The translations under genes were made by a program, and so were the position numbers. A stretch of 64,000 nucleotides of DNA from a virus: positions 1 through 64,000 of the IMG/VR virus record IMGVR_UViG_3300025154_000083. One strand, written 5' to 3'. The notes beneath the pieces are model-generated. The model did not search any database, was not told the DNA's origin, and saw only the letters and a list, made by a program, of their open reading frames with translations. Below are positions 18,740-30,700 of this stretch, one piece after another. How positions within the stretch are numbered: position 1 is the first letter of the stretch; each line of letters begins with the position of its first letter.

Positions 18740-21700
18740 ATGGCCTACGATGGACGATTGATCGATGAAATGGCGGCTGAGCTTCTCGGCCCTCCCGCAA
18801 CTGCCGCAACACAGCCAGCGACTGCCACAACGCCCATTGATACCGCATTACCTGAAGCACCGGCAGCACCAGCCAGCCCACTACCCACCGCCGCCGCGCC
18901 GACGATCCAGTCCGACCCAATGGGCACGACAGAGCAGCCATTCATTCCATCGCAAGCCTCACCAGTCTTCCAGGCTCCGCAAGCCTCGCCCACATCACCA
19001 ATCCCCACCACCTTCAAGGCATCCCAAATCGACGCCCTGGCAGAGCAACTCTTCGGACCCGCCCCTGAGCCGCGCACGACACGACGCACGACATCTCGCG
19101 GGCTGGCTGGCGGTCTTTCCGATGGCAGCATTGATGTTGGGCCGCAAGGTGGAGTAGTCCGCGGCTACGACATATCAAGATACGCTACCGATCCACGGCA
19201 CGAACAAAGCGTTGCCAGATATGCAAACGAGCTTTCCAGTCTCAGTTCCATCGAGGCCATAGACACCCACATCCAATCCGTGGCCCCTGGGAGCCCCGTG
19301 ACCGGATCAATGGTGGCTTCCTCTGCCAGCAGGTACAACGTTGACCCTTTTGTCGTTCTGGCGCTCATGAGGCAGGATAGTTCATACGGAACGCGCGGGA
19401 AGGGAGCCAGGACATTCAATCCCGGAAATGTTGGAAATGACGATGCCGGGAACATGAAGAACTTCGGAGACTGGCAGCAGGGCGTTGACGCCGTGGCCGG
19501 ATGGCTCTCTCGCCACAAAGCCGGTGCCGGCAGCGAAGGGCAAGGTAGTCGCGGCATCGAGGGGCAAGGTCTCCTAGGCCTCCAACCCTTCACGGCCAAC
19601 GCCCCGCCGGCCTCCCTGGAAACGCGCCGCCGCGCCCTCGGCTTGATCGGCATGCAGACCCCGGAGGACATTGCCGCGCAGAAGCGAAGAGAAGCTTGGG
19701 AAAGCGCCGTTGACGACATGGCGACTGAATTGCTTGGACCTCCTGGCGTTGGAATGGCTGATGCCGGAAAAGGTGGAAGCCTGTTTGGGGATATCGAAAG
19801 TGGGCATACGGCTGGTGGACCTGATGCAGCCGAAACATACCTTCGCGCGGGCCGAGTCATGGGAGTAGACACTTCTTCCATGCTCTCTGACCTCGAAGCA
19901 AAACGGAAGAGGTGGACACTCGAGAAGCCATCAAAGGCGGCGCAAGAAGAAGGCATGGGCGGATATCGAAAGTGGGCATACGAAGGGGCGAGAAGTTTCA
20001 GCCATTCCGTGTCCACCAGGCTTCCGGCCACCGTAACCGGTGCGTTGTTTGGTGGTGCAGCGGGAGCGCTCGCGGGGTATGTGACCAGTGGTGCTGCGCT
20101 CTTTGGCTTGGCCGAGTATGACCGGTTCATGGAAGACGCGGAAAAGCTTGGAATTCCCAGGGAAGAAGCATACGATGAAGCGGTTGTCGCGGCCATTGCC
20201 GAGACAGCATTTGAAGCCTCCAGCGATCTTCTTGAAATGAAGATGCTTAAGCTCTTCGGGGGAAACCTTACTGAACCGGTCAAGGGATTGATCCGAAGGT
20301 ATGTGGGCAATGTATTGAAAATCGCTCCCGTCGAGATAGCAACCGAGGCCCCGACGGCAGCAGTGCAGGCGGCGGCCAGGGAGAGCGCCGGGATGCCAAC
20401 GCCAACCCCTGGACAAGCCGCGCTTGAATCGATTCCGTCAACGGCCGCCACTTCACTTTTCTTTGCCGGGCTTGGAACGGCGGCACAGGGGAGAAGAGGG
20501 CAAGGCGGGACTGGCGGGGAAGGTGGAGCAGGGTCGGAAGATACAGGCGACACCGGGCAGCCGGCCACTCCTCCTTCAGGGCCAAAAGGCTTTCCAGAGC
20601 TTCAGCGCGTGGAGCGCATCGGAATCGAAGCACCGCAAGAGCGCTTTGGACTTCCCGCTCCCCCGGAGGGGTATCCTGGCGAGCCAGCTCCTGAAGGCGT
20701 TCCAAGACTTCCTTCCCCGACTCAGAATTGGCGCATGATGGTCCCCGACCTGCGCGGCATGAACCGGGATCAGATGCTTGAATACGCCGACTCTCGCAAA
20801 ATTTCCTTGAAGGATAGGAGCAACAAGCTCAAAATCTTTAACTCGATCAAGGCGTATTACGACCAGATTAATCCGTCACAGCTCGTGACAGGAGAGGCCG
20901 CGACGCGCACCCCGGTAAGGCAGGGCGTCCAGGAAGAGCGGTACTCTCCCGAGGCCATTCTTGCGCGACCGGAAGTACCGACGCCTGGAGGACCGGCCCA
21001 ACGCACAACCCCGACTCCGCAAACTGCCGCGAGACAGCCTCTTGCCATGCCACAACAAGAGCCGCAACAAGAGCCGCAAGAGGCAATGAAAGGAGAAGCA
21101 CCCGATGCCCAAGGGATACGAAGCGATGAGGGACAGGTTTATCCGGGAGGGAATGTCCAGGGACAAGGCGCAGGAGAAGGCGGCCAAGATCTGGAATTCC
21201 CAAAATCCGAGGAACCCGGTGGGGAAGCGGCACGTCAAGGAACCGCCGAAGAAGTAGGGCAGGGAGAACCGGCTGGCCTCGAAGGACAAACAACGCGAGA
21301 AGGCCTCGAAGGAGAAGCCCCTCCTCTTCAAGGCCAGCAGTCAGAACAAGAAAACCCCGTATCCATAGCCCAGCAGTCCCTGAAAACGCCGCTCGACATA
21401 GCCGCCCACGAAGCAGCAAGCTCCCCGCTGAACGACAAGCCACAACCCACGACCCCGCAGATTAAAGCCGACAACGCAGAGCTCGGCCACTTCTCCTTCC
21501 AGGGAATCCCGATCTCCATAGAAAGTCCCATCGGCTCCGTCCGGAAAGACGTGAATCACGACCCCCCGAAGTGGCAGCGTGTCATAAAAGAGGCGCATTA
21601 CGGCAGGATCAAGGGGGTTCGTGGCCGCGACAAGGACCTGCTCGACGTGTTCGTGCGGACGGATAATCTGACCGGAGACAAGACGCTGGATGCAAAACTT

Positions 21701-24700
21701 CCGGTGTTCATTATCGACCAGATAAATCCCGAAACCGGCAAGTTCGATGAATTGAAGGCCGTAGCTGGTGGAAAGGACGAGCAGCAGGCACTAGGAACCT
21801 ACCTTGCCAATTACCCGGAAGGGTGGCAGGGCCTTGGCGCCATAACCGAATTCACCATGCCGGAATTCAAGGCATGGCTCAAGGGCGGCGATGCCACGAA
21901 GCCTGTAGGCAAGAAGGTGCCGAAGGTTATTGAGACCGAGCAGGGCGTAGTGAAGCAGAAGGAGGATGTTGATCTCCCCTTCGCGGCCGGGCTTGCCGAG
22001 CAATTGGCCGAGCGGAAGCGGCTTGACCAGGAGCGCAAGGATCGAGAGCAGGCTGGGAAGGAGAAGGCGGAGAAGGGAAGTGCAGAATCCGAGAAGCCGA
22101 AATGGAAAACACGCATCGATGAAGGCCCTCCGGACTGGAATGCTGGACGCACCGATACCACCCGGTCAGATCGCGGGATGATTGATCCTCGAGAGATAGT
22201 TGGTCTGCCGGGAGAGAATGACGAGCACCTTCTATTCAAGAGAGATCGAACCGGAGGATATGGCACAGCGAAGTGGAATGCTTTCGTTCAGGACGTGAAG
22301 CAAAACGGCGTCAAGGAGCCCATCATCATCTTCAAGGAGAAGGACGGGAAGGTCCATATCTCCGAGGGGAATCACCGTGTTCGTGCTGCTGTTGAGGCCG
22401 GGCTAAAAGACATCCCGGTTGAGATCCGGTATTTCGGAAATTCTCAGCGTGATGGGTTGGTAGTCGATACGGAAACTGGGAAGTTGGTAAAGAAACCAGA
22501 AGCTCCCGCAGCACTGCCCGCCGCCCCTCCCCCCGTAACGCCGAAGCAGACCCGCACCGGGCCGACGGCCGAGACCGCCGCTCGGAAGCCGCTCAAGGAG
22601 AAAGCTGAGCCGGTTGCCGTGGCAGAGAAGGAAGTGGAGGAAGAGCCAGCAGCAAAGGAAGAGCCCCCTCTCTCTTCTCGGCCAACGACATCCTCCCCCG
22701 TTCAACCTGCCTCTTCCACTCCCCCCACCCTAACAGTCTCAGACCTGGACACCAAGTCCATAATCGTGAAGGGCGACTACACTGCGAACAAGGACCGCAT
22801 CGCCCCCGTCTTGAAGCAGCACAGCGGGCTCTACAACGGCAAGCACAAGGGATGGGTGTTCCCCAAGAAGAACGAGGCCGCGGTACGGGCGGCGTTGGGG
22901 ATTGGAGGGGAGAAGGCAGGGAAGGATGAGAATGTCGCAGAGAAGTCTGAGCAGACCGCTCAGCCAGGACCCCAACGAATAATCGTCGGAAAGAACAGGG
23001 ACGGGGATACGATCTACTCCGACGACAAGGGCGCTCGCTACATCCTTGAAGGGGGAATGCGGGTCCAATCCTTTGTGTTGCGTCCAGGATACATCGACGA
23101 GCAGTTCATGACGGTTGAGGAGGTGGAGGCGGAGAAGCCCAAGAGCGAAGACGCTCTTGAACCAGAACCCTCCGCACCTGCCCCGGTCACCCCCGCGAAG
23201 TCCATGGCTGATGCGTCCAGAGAAGAGGAACAAGCTCCTGCCGCATCTTCCAGCCAACGTCTTGCAACCTGGGTAAAAGGGAAGGTCGCGCGGAAGGAAT
23301 CCTTCACCTGGCAGGATCTTTTCTCCGAAGCCGACAAAGCATTCAGTGGAACGCAGGCTCAAGGCAAATACACTCCAAAGGATGCCTATGACGCAATGGA
23401 GATGGGCGTAAATCAGGCTATCCTCGCGTCAGATCTTACTATGAATCCGTCCAACCACACCCTTCAGGAAGCTGAGCAAAAAGTCAAAGAACTTCAAAAC
23501 CTCATTGCCAAGCTACCGACGCAATCCAAGCGTACAGAGGAAATGGATGAATTTCAGCAGTTCTCGACGCCTCCACCCCTGGCCTATCTTGCTTCCTGGG
23601 TTGCGAACGTAAACGAACAAGACACGGCCATCGAGCCATCGGCGGGCATTGGCGGGCTTGCCGTGTTCGCCAAGAACGCAGGTGCAAAAGTCTTCGTGAA
23701 TGAGCTTTCGCCGCGCCGCGCCGCCATCCTTGAAGAGATGGGCTTCGACCGGGTGTTTACCGAGAATGCCGAGCAACTGGACAATGTTCTGCTCGATGAC
23801 GTAAAACCTACCGTAGTCGTCATGAACCCTCCCTTTTCTTCCACGGCTGGACGCATCAAGGGGCAGCGTAACACCATGAATGCGGCTCGGCATATCGAGC
23901 AGGCATTGAATCGCCTTGAAGACCGCGGGCGCCTCGTTGCCATCGTCGGGCGCGGCATGTCGGTGGACGCTCCCTCCTTCCGGGACTGGTTCGCCAAGAT
24001 CGGGAAGAAGTACACCGTCCTGGCCGACATTGGCCTATCGGGAAAGGGATATCAGAAATATGGAACCACGTTTGATAATCGCGTGATTGTCATTGACAAA
24101 ACGGGGCCGGGTTTCGATAATATAATCAAAGGCAGTGTTGAAGATGTGACAGAAGCATTGCCCCTCTTACTTGGAGTGAGAAATGCACGCCAACGATCCA
24201 AGACAAGTCAAGGCGCTGAATCTTCACAAGCTCAACCGGGCCGCGCTCAAGGCGCTCAAGAAGGCCAAACAGAGCCAAGACCCATCGTTACTCCACAGTC
24301 TTCAGTTGATGTTGTGGGCTCTGGACAACAAGAGCCTCGACCTCGACAGCCGGGTAAGCGAGACGGTGAGGTCAATGAGCCGGTGGAGCCCGGAAGAAGT
24401 GATGAAGGTGCTGACGGGGGAAAGCGAGGCGGGAGACCGGGTGGAGCTTCTCCGCAATCCGAGCAAGTCTCCGGTGAGCCAGGCACTCGAGTTGATAGGC
24501 CAGGTCGAGGAAAGGATGATAGCGACCGCGAGGCCGGACTACGCCAGCAACAGCGATTAGAAGTCTCCATGGCCAAAGCCGAAACTCAAGCTGAAGCCCT
24601 CTCAGATTCCGTTTACGACGCATACAAGCCTTCCGTGAAAGTAGCGGGTACCAAAGCGCACCCCGGCAATCTTGTCGAGAGTGCTGCCATGGCTTCCGTT

Positions 24701-27700
24701 GAGGCCCCTCCCGCCGATTATGTCCCGTCAATTCCTAAGGAAGTTCTTGCTGCCGGCAATCTCTCCGATGCCCAGATGGAAACGATTGTGCGCGCCGGGC
24801 AGGCCCACGATACCATCCTTGAAGGTGGGGAGCGGCAGGGGTTCTTTATTGGCGACGGAACCGGTGTCGGCAAGGGAAGGGAGATAGCCGGTGTCTTCCT
24901 CGATAATTGGAACAAGGGCCGCAAGAAAGGTGTGTGGCTCAGCGCAAATTCTTCCCTCTTCAAGGATGCTCGCCGCGACACTGAAGGAATTGGTGACGAC
25001 GCAGAGAAAATCTTTGAGCTTGGCAAAGTCAAGGCAACTTCGTCCATCAACGCCTCCGAGGGGATTCTCTTCGGAACCTACGACACGCTCAAGATGGCCG
25101 CGAAGGGTGAGCAGGGCAAGTCCGGGAAGCGCCGCATTGATCAAGTGGTTGCATGGTTAGGTGCGGATTTCGATGGAGTGATCGCACTTGATGAATCGCA
25201 TCGCGCCGGGAACGCCTTGCAGGTCCAGGGACAGCGCGGACGGAAAGACCCGTCCAAGACAGCACTCGCCGTAATCGAGCTTCAAGACAAACTTCCCAAC
25301 GCACGAGTGGTCTACGTGTCCGCAACCGGCGCAACGGAAGTCATGAACCTTGCCTACGCCAAGCGCCTTGGGCTTTGGGGCACTGGCACTCCCTTTCCTT
25401 CCGTGCAAGCCTTCGTGGGTCAAATTCAATCGGGCGGCATCGCGGCCATGGAGCTTGTGTCCCGCGACATGAAATCCATGGGGAAATATCTTGCCCGCTC
25501 TCTCTCCTTCCACGATGTGACCTATGACAAGCTCGAGCACGTCCTTACCGCCGACCAACGTGACATTTACGACAAGCTGGCCGAAGGATGGCAAACCGTT
25601 CTGAACAACCTGAATGAAGCCCTTCAAGAAACCGGAGTCGTGGATGAAGACGGAAAAACCATGGACGGTCGTGCCAAGAGCGCGGCAATGTCCGCTTTTT
25701 GGGGATCTCATCAGAGGTTTTTTAACCAGATCATCACTTCCATTCAGATGCCTTCCGTCATTTCCAGGATGAATAAAGAGCTTGAGAGCGGGAACGCCTG
25801 CGTGATCCAGCTCGTGAATACGAACGAGGCAAGTCTTGGCCGGGCTATGGCGAACCTGGAAGAAGATGAATCTCTGGAAGACCTCGATCTCACGCCGCGC
25901 GATCAGCTTATGCAGTACATCGAACGGAGCTTCCCCATCTTCCAGTATGAGCAATACGCAGATGAGGACGGGAATGTGAAGAGCCGCCCCGTGTTGGATG
26001 CCAACGGGAACCCGGTTGTGAACCGGACGGCCGAAGCCATGAAGGAGAGGCTTCTCGATCAGCTTGGAAGCATCCGTGTTCCCGATGGGCCGCTTGAAAT
26101 GATCCTGAATGAGTTTGGCGTGAAGGACGTTGCCGAAGTGACCGGGAGAACGCAGCGGGTCGTTACCGATGAATCCGGGAAGAGGGTACGAGAAAAGCGT
26201 AGCAAGGCCAAGACCGAAACCGACGCACAGGCGTTCCAGGAAGGGGAGAAAAATATCCTTGTCTTCTCAACGGCCGGCGGGACCGGGCTCAGTTATCACG
26301 CCGACTTGAAGGCGAAAAACCAGAAGAAGCGTATCCACTTCCTGGTTCAAGCAGGGTGGCGAGCGGATGTTGCAGTGCAAGGATTCGGTCGGACGCACCG
26401 GACCAATCAGAAGCAGGCCCCTCATTATCTCCTGGTTACGACGGACCTTAAAGGACAGAAGCGGTTTCTTTCTTCCATCGCTCGGCGCCTTGACCAGCTT
26501 GGGGCACTCACCAAAGGCCAGAGGCAAACAGGAAGTCAGGGATTCTTCAGCGCACGGGACAATCTGGAAAGTGAGTACGCAACCGAGGCGTTGCAGAAGT
26601 TCTTGAAGAACCTGCTGCATGATGGCGAGATTTCCGGGGTGAGCGTTGATGACTTCGAGCTTCAAACCGGAATGAAGCTCAGGAATGATAATGGTATGCA
26701 GGCGGCGGCGTCTCCACCAATGACGCAGTTCCTGAACCGTCTCCTTTCCTTGAAATACGATACTCAGAATGCCGTGTTTGATGCCTTCTCGAAAGAGATG
26801 GATGCCATTGTTCGACGCGAGATCGAGAATGGAACGCTCGACCAGGGGCTAGAGAACTTGAAGGCCGCGAAGATCGAATTGGTGAGCGAGCAGACCGTCC
26901 ATACCGACGAGAAGTCGGGGGCCGAAACGAAGTATGTGGAGCTCGACGTGTCCAACCCGACGCCCGTTGTTTCATGGGAAGAGAGCGGCAAGGTTGCCAG
27001 GAAGGGATATTACCAGAACCTTCGGAGCAAAAATGTTTGGGGGCGAGGCTCGGAAAAGCTTAGAACCAAGTCGAGCGGTGATGTGGTGAACGAAGCGCTT
27101 CTCACGGCCCCGTCGAGCAGGCATCAAAACGTCGAGACTATTGATCTGGATGACGAGAAGAAGTGGAGGAGGGTAGAAAAAGAAGAGGCTGAAAAGCTAT
27201 GGAACGATGAGTATGACAAGGTTCCCAAGATGGTCACGCAGCGCACACACTTGATCTCTGGCGCCATCCTTCCGATCTGGGACCGGCTTACCGGGAAGGC
27301 GAGGATTGTCAGGATTCAGACCGACAAGGGGCAGCGATTTCTCGGGAGGCTCATCAACCGGGAGGACCTGTCCAATACGCTGAGGAACCTTGGAGCATCG
27401 AGAACGACGGCTGAATACCCAACGGACAGGGCGATTCAACTTCTTGGCCAAGGGCACCGGCTTGAGCTTTCGAACGGGTGGACGGTAAAAGAGTCTCGCG
27501 TGTCCGGGGAAATGAGGATCGAAATTGTTGGGCCGAACTTTAACTTCGATGCGGAGCTTGCGCGGGCCGGGGTTTTCACGGAGCGCGTCAATTGGAAGAC
27601 TCGCTATTTCATTCCTACGGGAACGGATGCCGGGCAGGTTCTGGACAAGGTTACAAAGAGCAGGCCCATTGTGGATGACGTGGCTCCCTTCCAGGGGAGT

Positions 27701-30700
27701 GGGCGTGTTGGCGCAGAAGAGATGGAGGGCGGAAACGCCAAAGAAGAGAGAGAGCAGGAAGATAGGCAAGCACCCACCCTTCAAGGCGTTCCCAAAATCA
27801 AAATCACTAACCCCGAAGAGAAGATCACCCACAAGGCTGGATACTCCGAGTTCTTCACGACCGTAGTTGATGCCGATGGAGGCCAGGCCGCAAAGCGCGT
27901 GAGCGGAAAAGCTGTGAAGGTGAAGGGCCTTCCCGATGGGCGAGAAGCGTTCGCTTACAAGATTGACGGAGCATACCCATGGGTCGTGGTGGACAAGCAG
28001 AGTGGGCTGGCTTTGGCATCTGGTGAAAGGACCATGGAAAATGCCGTATTCACTGCCGAGCTCAGCATTGAAAACGTAGATAAGGAAGAAATGGACAAGG
28101 TATTCGCCGAGTCTGAGCTTGACTTGTTGCCTCTGTATTCATGGCAAGCGCCAGGCGGACAAGGCACCACCAACCTATACTCAGGCTTCCCGGTAGACGA
28201 GTTGATCCGAGAAATCCGCGCGGCCAAGGCCAGCATAGAAGAGTTGATGCCGCGCATCATGCCCCGCCTGACCGACCTGGGAGCCCGTATAATCGCCCGC
28301 GGCCACAACACGGCCCGCACCTTCAAGGAAGAGCTGTCTCGCGTTCTCGGGGACGCCTTCGACGCCGTGCGCCGGTACGTGCTGAAGATCTTCGCCGCCG
28401 CGCAACGGGCTTACGCGAAGCTGCCTGATGCCGTGAAGAATGAGTGGGGGACCTTTGCTGGGCCGAAGGCGCAATGGTGGGACAAGGCCGAGGGAAAGTT
28501 CTCTAGTTTGTATGACAAAAGGGAAAAATTTGAGATTGATGATAGTGGGGCGAGGATAAAGAAAGCAGATGAGATACTGCCCAAGGAGTTTAAGTTCAAG
28601 GAATCTGATGACGGGTTTCATGTTTATAGGAAGGGGAAATTTGAAGGCTTAGGAGTAGACAAATGGAGAGCGGCCGTAGATGTTTCCCAACGATATGGAA
28701 TGACACTTGATGATATTTTGGATCATCCTGAACTTTTCAAACAGTATCCAGAATTAAGGAAGCTGGGACTTACGTTTCTTGAGAATCCTGATGGTTCCAA
28801 AATATCGGGGTCTTATAGTCCCAGATCGAACAAGATTGAGATTCGATATCCGAGCAAAGAGGTGTTTGCTGAGTTAGGTAAAGATCTAAATACGAATCTT
28901 AAAAAAGATCTCCTTCATGAGATCCAGCACGCCATCCAAAAACTTGAAGACTTCGCTCGAGGCGGGGCTCCATTAATTGAAAAGATAAAACAGCAACATC
29001 CAAAAGAGTTTGAAACCGCAATCGACAGAATTAAATCTGAGAAGCCGACATGGACTAGCGTTAGATCCGTTTTTGGTGGAGATGTTGGACAAACGGCAGC
29101 ATTCTCCATTTACAATCGTCTCGCCGGAGAAATAGAAGCCAGGGACGTAGCATCCCGATCCAACCTGACCCCGGAGCAACGCCGGGCAACGCCGCCCTAC
29201 TCTTCCGAAAACATCGCGCCCGAGGACGCCATTGTGCGGTTTGGGGACGGTGAGACTCAGATGGCTGTTGCTCCCAAGGATCTCCCTGAATCAGCGAAGG
29301 CGAAGCTTGCGGGGACTCGGGTTGTTGGGGAGGATGGGGAACCGCTTGCCGTATTCCATGGTGGCGAAGCAGCAATAGGAGAATTCAAAAATAAGCCGGA
29401 CAGGCGAGGCGGCAACGGTGGATTTTACTTCACTCCTAACGCAAGATTGGCCAGCGTGTTTGCGGATCAAGCCGATGTTCCAGGCGTGCATCAGGTTTAT
29501 CTGGCTATTAAAAATCCCAAGATCGTTGATTTTGATACAGGTGCTTCCGCTAATCTTTCCCCTAAAGACATTGCGTCGTTGAAATCCCAAGGCTTTGATG
29601 GGGTAATTGGCAAAAGAGATAAGACTGTCGTTGAATACGTCGTCTTCAACTCCGACCAGATAGTCTCGGCCCTGAGCCCGGAAGGGGAGGCGGCGGGGAA
29701 GCAGCCCGAGCAGCAAGGGCAGCAGAAGCAACCCGAGCAACTTCGCTCCGCCCTAACCCCTCCCCTTCAAAGCGAGCAAGGCGCAATCCGCCTGCCCCAG
29801 CTTCCTAAATTCCCAAACTGGTCTCGCGCCAAAGCTCAACGCGCCTCGACCGGAGACGCCGAAATCGATGCCGCCCTGAACAAAATCGGCCCGGCCCAAA
29901 AAACAACGAAGGAGAAGCTCGACGCCGCTCTCGACAACTGGAAGCTCAAGGCCGAGCAGGGCATTTTCGATAGGTTCGCATCCCTCAAGGCACTTGCGAA
30001 ATCAGCCGGGATCGACACGGCCAGCAACGCATCCAGGATCCAGGAAGACCCATACGTCGCAGCCACCATGACCACATCTCTCGGGGATATGCTGGCGACC
30101 ATGATGAACCACGGCGTGCCCCAATGGAAGGAAGGCGCCGTATGGACCCCAACCAGGAACAAGGGGCTCGCCCAAGTCTTCGAGCCCGTGGCCGACCAAC
30201 TTGACATGTTCCTCGGATGGATGGTCGGAAAGCGCGCCGAGAAGCTCATGGCCGAGGGCCGCGAGAACTACTTCACCGACGCTGAGATCAAGGCACTCAA
30301 GCGCATCATCACCCTTCCCGAAAACAAGGCCAAGTTCCTTAAGGTGGAAGCCGACTACATTGCCTTCAAGAAGGGGGTTCTCGACTTCGCGGAGGCGAGT
30401 GGAGTAATCAACGCCGAAGAGCGTCTTCTCTGGGACCACGACGAGTACGTGCCATTCTACCGGATCATGGAAGAAACTCAAGGGCTCAAAGGGCCACGAA
30501 ATAAAAACTCCGTCGCAAGTCAGTACAGTGGCATCAAGAAGCTCAAAGGCGGTGAATCGAGGCTTGGGGACATATTCGTCAACATCATGATGAACTTTTC
30601 TCACCTCGTGGACGCCAGCGTCAAAAACCACGCAACCGAGCTTTCCATCCAGGCCGCCGAGAAAATGGGTGTTGCGGTCAAAGCCAAGAATCAGTTCAAG

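Noticed and set aside
19808-19835. Hammerhead-ribozyme-like CTGATG and CGAAAC
   Set aside because: The conserved CTGANGA core has C in place of the needed A and no flanking stems form; it is coding sequence of the giant gene.
28141-28428. Arg-rich open frame inside the giant gene
   Set aside because: Over one quarter Arg with long RR/PR runs, typical of an out-of-frame reading of a GC-rich helix; no start signal.
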